Made by a program: the position numbers and the translations under genes. This document shows positions 1-8,407 of a stretch of 64,000 bases of DNA, piece by piece. A model generated the notes under the pieces. It ran no database searches, was not told the DNA's origin, and saw nothing but the letters and a program-made list of their open reading frames with translations. The stretch is from Rhizobium lusitanum (GTDB lineage: Bacteria > Pseudomonadota > Alphaproteobacteria > Rhizobiales > Rhizobiaceae): contig NZ_CP050307.1 in assembly GCF_014189535.1 (NCBI RefSeq), positions 372,001 through 436,000 of the forward strand, given 5' to 3'. Numbering within the stretch: position 1 is the first letter of the stretch; each line of letters starts with the position of its first letter.

Positions 1-537
1 GCGGTGACGCTTGCGAAATCGATCCATGTCGTTCCGGAGTTTCTGGGCAACCGGTCTCCCCATGCCGATCCCGATGCGCGTGCCGTCATCGCCGGGCTTG
101 GGCTGGAGGACGATATTTCTGACCTCGTCTCGCTCTATATCGCCGGCCTTTGCGGCATTGGTTACGGACTCAGGCAGCTTATCGAAACGCTTGCCGCCAA
201 CGGCATCCGCATCGACACCATCGTCGCCAGCGGCGGGGCGGCGCAAAGCAATCTGGTGCGCCAGCTTCTCGCCGACACGACACATATCCCCGTTGCCGTG
301 ACCGATACGGACGAGCCGGTGCTTCTCGGCGCGGCAATGCTGGGCGCTCTTGCCTCCGGGCAATACCAGTCGCTGGATGCTGCCATGCAGGCGATGTCGC
401 GATTTTCGCAGGTTTTCGAGCCTGCCGGAGGTGCGGCGGCTTCTCTTCATGGGAAGCGCTACAAGGCGTTCGAACGATTGCAGCGCGCCGAGAGAGAGGT
501 GCGGGCGCTCTTCGCCGAGACTGCATCCGCTGGATAA
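1..537 (+). CDS. FGGY-family carbohydrate kinase, C-terminal part (5' end outside window)
   Basis: The reading frame is open from base 1, so the gene starts before the window; the stop is TAA at 535-537. The visible 178 residues are the C-terminal actin-like lobe of an FGGY sugar kinase. They include a GNRSPHADPDARA stretch typical of the D-ribulokinase/ribitol-kinase branch and the ASGGAAQS motif that corresponds to the FGGY nucleotide-binding signature. Members phosphorylate pentoses, pentuloses or polyols with ATP in the cytoplasm. The N-terminal sugar-binding lobe is not visible, so the substrate cannot be called. It ends 15 bases before the convergent oxidoreductase at 553 and belongs to an operon to the left. 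Confidence 0.85.
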   Translation, partial: AVTLAKSIHVVPEFLGNRSPHADPDARAVIAGLGLEDDISDLVSLYIAGLCGIGYGLRQLIETLAANGIRIDTIVASGGAAQSNLVRQLLADTTHIPVAVTDTDEPVLLGAAMLGALASGQYQSLDAAMQAMSRFSQVFEPAGGAAASLHGKRYKAFERLQRAEREVRALFAETASAG

Positions 538-552
538 TGCGAATGTTCCGGG

Positions 553-1875
553 TCAGGCATGCGGCGGCAAAGCCGCGCCGGCAAGCTTCGTCCTGACCCA
601 GTCGGCAACGCGGTAGTAGCGCAGCGTCATCTGCGGCGCGAAACCCATGTAAAAGGGTGCCGCCGAGAGCGGCTCGATCTTCAGCGCGAGATCCTTGTCG
701 GGAACACCCTTGGCCCATTCGGCAAGAATGCCGCCCAGCATGCTGCCGGTCGGGACGCCACGGCCCGAAAGACCGGTCAAGGCAACGACGCCCGGTGCGA
801 GGTCGTAAAGTCGCGGCACGGTCCTGTATTGCATGTCCAGCTCGCCGTACCAGAGATAGTCCCAGCGGATATCCCGCTTGATCTGCGGATGCAGCCATCG
901 CAGCCGGTCCGACATCACCTGATGGGTATAGGCGAGGTCGCGTCCGCGCCGGCCCATCGGGAACATCGAGGCGACGATCCGGCCTTCGGCATTGTATTTG
1001 TAGACATAGATATCGCCGCGCCCGTCATGGATCGTGGTGTTTTTCGGCAGGACGCTCAGCCGCTCGTCCTCGGAAAGCGGCTGGGTCGCCGCGACGAAAA
1101 CCCGCTGGATCTTGAAGGTGCGGTCGAGCCTGGGCCAGCCGCCGACAGTGTAGGCTCCGGTGGCGAAGATGACCTTGTCCGCAAGCACGGAGCCTTTTTC
1201 GGTTTTCACCGCCCAGCCAGCACCTTCGCGTTCGCAGCCGGTGACCGGCGAGCGCGTGTAGACGTGGCCGCCTTCCTGAATGACGGCGCGCGCCAGGCCG
1301 CGCGCATAACCGAGCGGATTGAGATGGCCACCCTCTTCGTGCAGCCAACCGCCGTAAAAGCGCGGACTGCCTGTGATCGCCTCTGTCTCGGCCTTGTCGA
1401 TAACCCGCGTGCGGGCGCCGACAGAATTGTAGTCGCGGGCTTTTGCTTCGAGCGTTTTCACAGCCCTGGGCGTATGGGCGCCCATGACGTAGCCGTTCTG
1501 CTGCCACTCGCATTCGATCTGGTAGCGCTGGATCATGTCGGAGACCTGATCGTTGGCTCTCGTCTGGCGGGCGATCAGTCGCTCGGCCCAGGGCTCGCCC
1601 AGCATGCGGCGAAGCTCCGGCAGGCTGTAATGGGTGAAGGTCGGCGTGCAGTGGCCGGCATTGCGGCCCGAACCACCGAAGCCGATCTCCTGCGCCTCGA
1701 GCAGCACAACACGTACGCCGTCCTTGGCCAGGGCGAGCGCGGTGGTGAGGCCGGTATAGCCGCCGCCCACCACGCAGACATCGGCCTCCACGCGGCCTTC
1801 GAGCGGCGTCGTTGTCGGAGCTGCGGTCGCGGTCGCATACCAGAGCGACGTTGCGAAAGGAGAGAAGACCGTCAC
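553..1875 (-). CDS. FAD-dependent oxidoreductase (DAO family, PuuB-like)
   Basis: The product is 440 residues, normal for DAO-fold flavoproteins that oxidise amines or amino acids to imines and transfer electrons to oxygen or the respiratory chain. A Rossmann FAD motif GGGYTG lies at residues 37-42, followed by an acidic ELEAQ-type strand end and GGSGRNAGHC, which resembles gamma-glutamylputrescine oxidase and related enzymes. It is the last gene of the minus-strand unit, 14 bases after the DppC-type permease, so it probably oxidises the imported compound. A second DAO-type oxidase lies at 5585-6916 in the same unit. The substrate is not known; an opine, polyamine derivative or N-alkyl amino acid would fit. 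Confidence 0.85.
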   Translation of the reverse strand: MTVFSPFATSLWYATATAAPTTTPLEGRVEADVCVVGGGYTGLTTALALAKDGVRVVLLEAQEIGFGGSGRNAGHCTPTFTHYSLPELRRMLGEPWAERLIARQTRANDQVSDMIQRYQIECEWQQNGYVMGAHTPRAVKTLEAKARDYNSVGARTRVIDKAETEAITGSPRFYGGWLHEEGGHLNPLGYARGLARAVIQEGGHVYTRSPVTGCEREGAGWAVKTEKGSVLADKVIFATGAYTVGGWPRLDRTFKIQRVFVAATQPLSEDERLSVLPKNTTIHDGRGDIYVYKYNAEGRIVASMFPMGRRGRDLAYTHQVMSDRLRWLHPQIKRDIRWDYLWYGELDMQYRTVPRLYDLAPGVVALTGLSGRGVPTGSMLGGILAEWAKGVPDKDLALKIEPLSAAPFYMGFAPQMTLRYYRVADWVRTKLAGAALPPHA

Positions 1876-1889
1876 CGCTATCGCCTTTC

Positions 1890-2789
1890 TCAGTTGAGGT
1901 CGCTGCGCGCGTCCAGCGCGTCGCGCAGGCCGTCGCCGATGAAGTTGAAGCTAGTAACCGCAAGCGTGATGGCGACGCCGGGGACGATGGCGAGCCAGGG
2001 CGCGCTTGCGAGATATTGCTGGGCGCCGTTCAGCATGTTGCCCCAGCTCGGCAGCGGCGGCTGGATGCCATAGCCGAGGAAGCTGACATAGGCTTCCAGC
2101 AGGATGGCGCGCGCAACCGTCAGCGTGGCGGCGACGATGATCGGGCCGCTGGCGTTCGGCAAGAGCTCGCGGAACATGATCCATCTGTTGGTGAGGCCGA
2201 GCATGCGCGCGGCAAGCACGAAGTCGCGTTCCCGCAGCGAGCGCACCTCCGCCTCGACGATGCGCGCGGTTTCCATCCAGCTCGTCACCGCGATGATGAC
2301 GGTGATCATGAAGGGGCTCGGCTTGATGAAGGCGGCGAGCGCCAGCAGCAGGAAGATGCCGGGAAACGACAGGAAGGCATCGACGAAGCGCATCAGAAGC
2401 ATGCCGACGCGGCCGCCATAATAGCCCGCGACCACGCCGATCGTGGTGCCGATCAGGGTGCTGAGCACCATGGCGAAGAAGCCGACCAGAAGCGAGATGC
2501 GGCCCGCCATGAAAAGGCGCACCGCAACGTCGCGTCCAAGCGGATCTGTCCCGAAAATATGGTAACCGGCCGTGAAGGGTGGTGCGAAACGGGCGCGCAG
2601 GTCGATGAAGAGTTCATCATAGGGAAGCAGCGATGGCCCGATCAGGCAGGCAAGTATGATGGCCGTGATCATGGCGACGCCAAGGAGGGCGAGCTTGTGG
2701 CGGACAAAGCGACGCAGCGTGCGGTTTTGCCACCAGCGGGTATGCGCGAACAGCGGCGGGGCGAGACTTGTGGGGGGAGAGGAAGACAT
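1890..2789 (-). CDS. ABC transporter permease, DppC/OppC type
   Basis: This 299-residue inner-membrane permease has one N-terminal membrane segment (about residues 35-52), then the GTDPLGRDV motif at 80-88 that marks the DppC/OppC branch, and about five further hydrophobic segments. The cytoplasmic EAA loop that docks the ATPase is visible at about 192-219 (AARMLGLTNRW followed by LPNASGPIIV). It would pair with the DppB-type permease 10 bases upstream. Family members import di- and oligopeptides, but also opines, glutathione, nickel and other solutes, so peptide import is only one option. Confidence 0.92.
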   Translation of the reverse strand: MSSSPPTSLAPPLFAHTRWWQNRTLRRFVRHKLALLGVAMITAIILACLIGPSLLPYDELFIDLRARFAPPFTAGYHIFGTDPLGRDVAVRLFMAGRISLLVGFFAMVLSTLIGTTIGVVAGYYGGRVGMLLMRFVDAFLSFPGIFLLLALAAFIKPSPFMITVIIAVTSWMETARIVEAEVRSLRERDFVLAARMLGLTNRWIMFRELLPNASGPIIVAATLTVARAILLEAYVSFLGYGIQPPLPSWGNMLNGAQQYLASAPWLAIVPGVAITLAVTSFNFIGDGLRDALDARSDLN

Positions 2790-2799
2790 GGTGTTTCTC

Positions 2800-3750
2800 C
2801 TAACCGAGCCGGACGCGCGGATCGACGAAGGCGACCAGCAGATCCGCGAGCAGATTGCCGATCAGCACGAAGATCGCCGAGAACATCAAAAGGCCCATGA
2901 CCACAGGGTAGTCGCTGTAGCCGAGGCTATCGAGAAAGAGCCGCCCCATTCCCGGCCAGGTGAAGACCGTTTCGGCGACCAGCGCGCCCCCGAGGACAGT
3001 CGGCAATTGCACGCCGGCAAGCGTGATCATCGGTAGCAGCGCGTTGCCGACGACATGGCGCATCAGGACGCGCCGGGGCGACAGGCCCTTGGCCTTGGCG
3101 GTGCGCACGAAATCCTGGTTGATGACATCGAGCGTGGCAGTGCGCATGTACCGGCTCCACACGGCGATGTTGACGAGAGCAAGCACCAGGCTCGGCATGA
3201 TCAGATGGATCGCATAGTCGCCGAACGAGCCGTTGCCGACCGTGTACATATTGCCGGCTGGCAGCCATTTCAGCTTCAGCGAGAAGATATAGATGGCGAT
3301 AAGGCCGAACCAGAAGGTCGGGATCGACAGCGCCACCATGGCGCCGATGGTGGCGCTGTAGTCGAAGATCGAATAGCGCTTGGTCGCGCCTCTGATACCG
3401 ATCCAGGTGCCGAGCACGATCGAGATCACCATAGAGGTGCCCATCAGGAGCAGCGTCGCGAATAGGTGACCGAGAATGATCGACAGCACCGGCTGGTTAT
3501 CGCGATAGGAGTGACCCCAGTCGCCCATCAGCATGTGCCGCAGCCAGTCGAGATACTGGATGGGCAACGGCCGGTCGAGGCCCATCTGCGCGGCGATCCG
3601 GTCGAGCGCCTCCTTGGTCATGCCCGGCGTCAGGGTGAATTGCGACAGCGGACCGCCGGGTGCGAGAGTGAGAACGGCAAAGCCGATCATCGATACGAGC
3701 AGCAGCAGTATCAGGCTCTGCCACAGTCGACTGAGGAGATAGCGCAGCAT
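2800..3750 (-). CDS. ABC transporter permease, DppB/OppB type
   Basis: This 316-residue permease starts with MLRYLLSRL and a first membrane helix, followed by the large periplasmic segment typical of DppB (GDWGHSYRDNQP, about residues 75-87). Its EAA loop is KAKGLSPRRVLMRHVVGNA. It forms the membrane channel with the DppC-type protein. It sits between the binding-protein gene and the second permease. The 81-base gap from the binding-protein gene contains a strong hairpin, so it is probably translated at a lower level than the binding protein. Confidence 0.92.
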   Translation of the reverse strand: MLRYLLSRLWQSLILLLLVSMIGFAVLTLAPGGPLSQFTLTPGMTKEALDRIAAQMGLDRPLPIQYLDWLRHMLMGDWGHSYRDNQPVLSIILGHLFATLLLMGTSMVISIVLGTWIGIRGATKRYSIFDYSATIGAMVALSIPTFWFGLIAIYIFSLKLKWLPAGNMYTVGNGSFGDYAIHLIMPSLVLALVNIAVWSRYMRTATLDVINQDFVRTAKAKGLSPRRVLMRHVVGNALLPMITLAGVQLPTVLGGALVAETVFTWPGMGRLFLDSLGYSDYPVVMGLLMFSAIFVLIGNLLADLLVAFVDPRVRLG

Positions 3751-3786
3751 GGCTTTCGTCTCCGATGGTTGCGAGATGGGAAGCAG

Positions 3787-3821
3787 CCAGCCCTCCGGCT
3801 CACTATAGGCCGGAGGGCTGG
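3787..3821 (-). repeat. Perfect intra-operon hairpin after the binding-protein gene
   Basis: Arms 3787-3799 (CCAGCCCTCCGGC) and 3809-3821 (GCCGGAGGGCTGG) are perfectly complementary over 13 bp with a 9-base loop. The hairpin lies just after the stop of the solute-binding protein and before the permease on the transcribed strand. No U tract follows. Such stems usually protect the upstream message from 3' exonucleases or cause partial termination, giving excess binding protein over permease. The role here is inferred. Confidence 0.7.
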
Positions 3822-3831
3822 AACTGGACGA

Positions 3832-5505
3832 TCAGGCCTTCGCCCAGTACCAGGTGCCGACGTTCCATGTGTCGATGCGCACGTTGATGTTGGGGGTGAC
3901 GTTCTCGACTCCCACCTTGTGGCCGCGCACGGTCGCATACTGGAACAGCGGCAGGAAGGGCAGGTCGTGGCGCATGACCTCCTGGATCTTCTGGTAGACC
4001 TTCTTACGTTCCTCCGGCACGAAGATCTGGCCGCCTTCAGCCAGGAGTTTGTCGACTTCCGGATTGGCATATTGCCAGGAGTTCTGACCCGCGCCACCCT
4101 TGGCGGTAATCGCGGTGGAGCGGAAGTAATCCGATGTGTCGGGATCGGAACCGGTCTGGAAGTTGATGCCGACGACCACGGAATCGAACTTCGACATTGT
4201 CCAATAATCGCCCCACATCACCGCCGGCGGCAGGTTGGAGATGGTGAGCTCCACGCCGATATCCTTGAAGGTCTGCTGCATGAACTGCTGCACCTGCTCG
4301 CGAATATGGTTGCCGGCGGTGGTGGAGTTTGTGAAGGCAAGCCTGACGCCGTCCTTCGCGCGAATGCCGTCGGCACCGGGCTTCCAACCGGCATCGTCGA
4401 GGATCTTCTTGGCCTTGTCGGGGCTGAACTCCTGCTTCGGCAGGTCCGGATTATAGTAGAAGGACTGCTGCGGTATGTAGCTCTCGGTCGGCGTCGGCAG
4501 GCCGTAATAGAGCGCGTCGATAATCGTCTGCTTGTCGATCGCGTGGTAGAGCGCCTCGCGCACCGCCGGATCCTTGAACTGCGGCCGCTCCATGTTGAAG
4601 CCAATGGATTCGACGGTGGCGGCCGGAACGACGGCGACGACCTTGCCATCCAGCGCCTTGGCCTCCTCATAGTGGTCCGGCGTGATCCATTGCAGGCCGA
4701 CGACATCGATATCACCGGTCTTGAACTGCGTGTAGAGCACCGTCAGGTCGGGAACATATTTGTAGACCAAGGTTTCGAGATAGGGGCCATCGCCGAAATA
4801 GTCGGTGTTGGCCGCAAGCGTGATGTGATCGCCAGGGATGCGCTCGACCCATTTGAACGGGCCGGTGCCGACCGGCGCATTGTTGAAGGGGGCGGTATTC
4901 TTGTCCTTCTCCGCGCCGAGGATATGCTTTGGCACGATGAAGGTCATGGCGAGGATCGACGGGTAGGGCGCAAACGGCTTTTCCATCCTCCAGGTAATTT
5001 CCGTCGGCGAGACCACGGTCAGATCGCGCACCAGTTCGTGGCCGGTCTTGCGCCAGCTGCGGAAATCCGGATCGACCATGAGTTCGAGCGTGAACTTGAC
5101 GTCTTCGGCGGTAAACGGCTTGCCGTCATGCCACTTCACACCATCGCGCAGCTTGATCTTCCAGTTAAGGCCGTCGGCCGAGATGCCGCCGTTTTCGACG
5201 CTCGGGACTTCTGTCGCAAGCGAAGGGGAGAATTTGCCCTCCGGGGTGACGATGAAGAGCGGGTCGAAAACGCTGAAATGGATGCCTTCATCGACTTCGA
5301 TGTGGATCAGATGCGGATTGAAGACGGTCGGCTCCTGCGAAAAGCCGATGACGAGCTGGCCGGTCGGCTTGGCGGGCGGTGCCGCGAACGCTTCGCTGCG
5401 ACCGAGAATGTTGGGCATGATCAGCCCGGAGGCGCCGAGCGCCATCATGGTCAGTGCCTGGCGGCGGGTGGGTTTCAGGAGGATAGTGTCGTTTGCGTCG
5501 GACAT
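3832..5505 (-). CDS. ABC transporter substrate-binding protein, family 5 (DppA/OppA type)
   Basis: The product is 557 residues, the usual size for SBP_bac_5 proteins. The N-terminus has a twin-arginine pair at 14-15 (TRRQALTMM) followed by a hydrophobic stretch, suggesting Tat export to the periplasm. Characteristic segments include GLNWKIKLRDGVKWHDGKPF and VREALYHAIDKQ. A good ribosome site (AAAGGGGA) precedes the ATG. It delivers ligand to the DppB/DppC pair encoded downstream. The ligand cannot be read from the sequence; two neighbouring amine-oxidising flavoproteins make an amino-acid derivative more likely than a plain peptide. Confidence 0.92.
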   Translation of the reverse strand: MSDANDTILLKPTRRQALTMMALGASGLIMPNILGRSEAFAAPPAKPTGQLVIGFSQEPTVFNPHLIHIEVDEGIHFSVFDPLFIVTPEGKFSPSLATEVPSVENGGISADGLNWKIKLRDGVKWHDGKPFTAEDVKFTLELMVDPDFRSWRKTGHELVRDLTVVSPTEITWRMEKPFAPYPSILAMTFIVPKHILGAEKDKNTAPFNNAPVGTGPFKWVERIPGDHITLAANTDYFGDGPYLETLVYKYVPDLTVLYTQFKTGDIDVVGLQWITPDHYEEAKALDGKVVAVVPAATVESIGFNMERPQFKDPAVREALYHAIDKQTIIDALYYGLPTPTESYIPQQSFYYNPDLPKQEFSPDKAKKILDDAGWKPGADGIRAKDGVRLAFTNSTTAGNHIREQVQQFMQQTFKDIGVELTISNLPPAVMWGDYWTMSKFDSVVVGINFQTGSDPDTSDYFRSTAITAKGGAGQNSWQYANPEVDKLLAEGGQIFVPEERKKVYQKIQEVMRHDLPFLPLFQYATVRGHKVGVENVTPNINVRIDTWNVGTWYWAKA

Positions 5506-5584
5506 GTTGGTTCCCCTTTTTGTTGGTAGGACGTTGGCTGTTCTTCTCTCTTGTTGTTTTTACTGCCTTCTTTTGGCGGGCAGG

Positions 5585-6916
5585 TCAGAAACCGCTGATC
5601 AGTTCGATCTTTGAACCGTCGTGGAAGCGGGAGAAACGGAAATTCTTGCGATCGACGATCGGCGGCTTGCCGGTGACGATATCGGCCATCAATCGCCCGG
5701 CGGCCGGGCCGATGCCGAAGCCGTGGCCGGAAAAGCCGGTGGCGATGTGGAAGCCGGGAATGCTGTCGATCGCGTCGATCACCGGCACGGCATCCGGGGT
5801 GACGTCGATATAGCCGGCCCAGCGCTGGGCGATCTCGGCCTTTTCGAATGCCGGGAAGGCTTTCTTGAGATTGGCAAGTGCGGTGTTTGAAAGCTTGGTC
5901 GAAGGCTTCGGATCGAGGACGCGGCAATATTCGAAGGGACTAGCCTCATCCATCGCCCAGTGGTCGGGAATGCGGGCCTCGTCGAGAAAGCGACCGGAGA
6001 GGCGGAAGTTCAACGAGCGCCATTCCTTGGACAGCGCCGGGAAGAACTTGCTGGCATAGCGGAAGGATTTCGGCACGATGTCGACTATGTTCTCGTGACC
6101 CGAGGCAATCGTGTAGCCACCGTCCTGGCGCTTGCGCAGGGCAAAGCCGTTGGCCCAGATCGCCTGCTCGGGGCCGCCTTCCAGCGGCTTGGTGCGTAGC
6201 ACGGAGTTCATCACCTTCAATTGCGGCAGATCGAGCCCGAACATGCCGGCAAACAGGCTCGACCAGGCGCCGCCGGCGAGAACGACGGCCTTGCAGGCGA
6301 TCGGGCCGCGCTCGGTGATCACGCCGGAGATCCGGCCAGCCGCCGTCTCGATGCCGCGCACGGCGCATTCGGTGAGGATGGAGGCGCCCTTGTCGCGGGC
6401 GGCTTCGGCAATCGCCGGTGCTGCCCGTTGCGGCTCGGCACGGCCATCGGCGGCGGTGTAGAGCGCGCCCTTGATGTCCATCTGTGAGCCGGGAACGAGG
6501 TTCCTGAACTCGGCGCCGCTGACCATGCGGCTTTCGAACTGATAGCCCTCGAGATTGCGGTTCCAGCGTTCGTGGTCGGCATATTCCTTGTCGTTGGCGC
6601 AGGTGAAGATGATGCCGGCGCGCTTGTATCCAGTGTCGCGGCCGATGCGGGTGTCGAGCGTGCTCCAGATGCGCAGGGCTTCCGCCATCAGCGGCACTTC
6701 GCGCGGATCGCGTCGTGATATGCGGACCCAACCCCAGTTGCGGCTCGATTGCTCCTGGCCGATGCCGCCTTTCTCGCACAATGCGACGCGCAGGCCTTGC
6801 TCGGCCAGTTCCAGGGCGGTCGACGTGCCGATGATACCGCCGCCGATAACGACGACGTCGACTTCCTTGGGCAGTTCAGCGTCCCCGTGAACGGGGACCA
6901 CATAGGGGCCGGGCAT
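5585..6916 (-). CDS. FAD-dependent oxidoreductase (D-amino-acid dehydrogenase-like)
   Basis: The start was set at ATG 6916 because residues upstream in the same frame show no family similarity and overlap the SDR gene. This gives 443 residues. GGGIIG at 25-30 is the FAD-binding loop, and SSRNWGWVR is typical of DAO proteins of the DadA/sarcosine-oxidase group. The C-terminus has GFGIGPAAGRL, the second FAD contact. The gene starts two bases after the SDR stop and precedes the binding-protein gene. It probably oxidises the C-N bond of the imported substrate. It is distinct in sequence from the oxidase at 553-1875. Confidence 0.87.
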   Translation of the reverse strand: MPGPYVVPVHGDAELPKEVDVVVIGGGIIGTSTALELAEQGLRVALCEKGGIGQEQSSRNWGWVRISRRDPREVPLMAEALRIWSTLDTRIGRDTGYKRAGIIFTCANDKEYADHERWNRNLEGYQFESRMVSGAEFRNLVPGSQMDIKGALYTAADGRAEPQRAAPAIAEAARDKGASILTECAVRGIETAAGRISGVITERGPIACKAVVLAGGAWSSLFAGMFGLDLPQLKVMNSVLRTKPLEGGPEQAIWANGFALRKRQDGGYTIASGHENIVDIVPKSFRYASKFFPALSKEWRSLNFRLSGRFLDEARIPDHWAMDEASPFEYCRVLDPKPSTKLSNTALANLKKAFPAFEKAEIAQRWAGYIDVTPDAVPVIDAIDSIPGFHIATGFSGHGFGIGPAAGRLMADIVTGKPPIVDRKNFRFSRFHDGSKIELISGF

Positions 6917-6918
6917 GG

Positions 6919-7617
6919 TCAGAAAGACTCCTCTAGCTGGCAATTGATAGAAAATTCCGCAACGCTCGCCTCGTTCGGGAGCTCGATCAGCATGGAAATG
7001 ACGCGGGCAAGATCGCGCGGATCGGTCATTTCGCTGTCTGCCTTGCTCGAGACGCCGCGCGCCATGTCCGTCGCCACGAAACCGGGGCAGATAGCTGTGG
7101 CGCGGATGCCGAGATCGAAGCCGGTGTGGCGTATGGCATGGGTAAGCGCGACGGCCGCAAATTTGGAAACGGCATAGAGCCCGGAGTTCGCTGACTTCAC
7201 CCGCTTTCCCGAAAGCGAAGCGACGATGATGACCCGGCCGCGACCGCTTGAAGCAAGCGCGCTCCACGCGGCTTTTGCAAGCCTTCTCGGCGCCTTGACG
7301 TTCACCTCGAGCAGATCGTCCAGATCCGCATCGTCGGCCTCGATCACGTTTTTCGCGATGATGATGCCGGCATTGGCGACGACCGCGTCGATGCGGCCAA
7401 AGGCGCGCAGCGTCTCTTCGGTCCATGATGACGACGCATCGGGATCGACGGCATCATAGGCAAAGACGGCGACGCGGGCGGGGTCGGCCCAGGCGGGCAT
7501 GACTGGTTGGCGCATGCCGAGCGACAACCGCCAGCCTTTGGCTGCAAGCTCCTCGGCAAGTGCCGCGCCGATCCCTCGGCTGGCTCCCGATATCATTGCA
7601 ACTCGTTCTTCATTCAT
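6919..7617 (-). CDS. Short-chain dehydrogenase/reductase (SDR)
   Basis: The product is a 232-residue classical SDR. It has the NAD(P)-binding SGASRGIG loop at 10-17, NAG at 82-84, a catalytic Ser near 134 and YxxxK with Tyr148 and Lys152. The start at 7617 is chosen because GGAGA lies 7-10 bases upstream; in-frame ATGs at 7629, 7644 and 7674 would run towards or into the MarR gene. It would reduce or oxidise a hydroxy/keto intermediate. It lies between the regulator and the first oxidase, so it should be co-transcribed with them. Confidence 0.85.
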   Translation of the reverse strand: MNEERVAMISGASRGIGAALAEELAAKGWRLSLGMRQPVMPAWADPARVAVFAYDAVDPDASSSWTEETLRAFGRIDAVVANAGIIIAKNVIEADDADLDDLLEVNVKAPRRLAKAAWSALASSGRGRVIIVASLSGKRVKSANSGLYAVSKFAAVALTHAIRHTGFDLGIRATAICPGFVATDMARGVSSKADSEMTDPRDLARVISMLIELPNEASVAEFSINCQLEESF

Positions 7618-7654
7618 GCCGTTCTCCATGGCCTGGCCGTTCATGCCTGGCCGT

Positions 7655-8137
7655 TCATGATTGAGCAGCGACACGCCGATAGGTGCGGCGCAGGATGTCG
7701 ATGAGGAGCTTGTGTTCCTCGTCGCTGATGTCGGAAAAAAACTCGCGCGATTGCCGGGTGACGATGCCGCGCACGCGCTCGGCCAGTTCGTGTCCTTTTT
7801 CGGTGATGTAGAGTTCCTGCGCTCGGCTGTCGTCCGCTGACGTCTCGCGGAAAAGAAGCTCGTGCTCCTCCATCTGGTCGATCAGCCGGCCGGTCGCGGA
7901 GCGGTCCTTGATGATGAGCTTCGCGATGATGGAGGGCCGGATGCCGGGGTTGCCGTCAACGAGTAGAAGGGTGGTGATTTTCCCCGTTCCACGGGCAACG
8001 TCCAGGCCTTCGAGCTTTTCGTCCAGGTCGCGCGAAACCGCTAGGTTGATGCTGCGGATGTAAAAGCTCAGCGTATCCTCAAGGACGTCGATATCGATGT
8101 CCTTTACGGAAGCCGGTGGGACTTTGGTCGGCGGCAT
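7655..8137 (-). CDS. MarR-family transcriptional regulator
   Basis: The product is 160 residues with the MarR winged-helix layout. A dimerisation helix is followed by a recognition region (RPSIIAKLIIKDRSATGRLIDQ), then a wing with DDSRAQELYITEKG, close to the conserved DxRxxxxxLTxxG of the family. It is the first gene of the minus-strand unit running down to 553 and is preceded by 270 bases without a gene. It probably represses this unit and responds to the substrate or an intermediate. Confidence 0.85.
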   Translation of the reverse strand: MPPTKVPPASVKDIDIDVLEDTLSFYIRSINLAVSRDLDEKLEGLDVARGTGKITTLLLVDGNPGIRPSIIAKLIIKDRSATGRLIDQMEEHELLFRETSADDSRAQELYITEKGHELAERVRGIVTRQSREFFSDISDEEHKLLIDILRRTYRRVAAQS

Positions 8138-8236
8138 GGCTTGGAACCTTCAGAAGGCAACAAAACACCGTTCCCGCAGGCCCGTCAGGGCAGCAGGCTC
8201 ATCATTGTCGGCGGCGGATCGTCGCAGGAACTTATG

Positions 8237-8264
8237 ATCGTATGAAAGGACGGATAGTGGACAA
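8237..8264 (-). promoter_or_regulatory. Possible sigma-70-type promoter upstream of the MarR gene
   Basis: On the minus strand, TTGTCC (8259-8264) and TACGAT (8237-8242) are separated by 16 bases, about 100 bases upstream of the MarR start. The 8138-8407 gap holds no other gene I can support. This is a weak match read by eye. Confidence 0.3.
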
Positions 8265-8407
8265 ATGCAACTATTTTCTTTCGTGACGCGACAAGTTTTT
8301 AGGCAGGAAGAAAAGGTGCCTATTTCTAAGACAAGCAGCTCTCTCGACGCAGGCATTGGCGACAGTAATTGTGCATCATCCACATAGCCGGTGGCGGATT
8401 TTGCGGG

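Noticed and set aside
3466..5529. A 687-codon open frame on the plus strand
   Set aside because: It is exactly antisense to the family-5 binding-protein gene and the 5' part of the permease; its translation has the Arg/Asp-rich composition typical of shadow frames in G+C-rich DNA and no domain.
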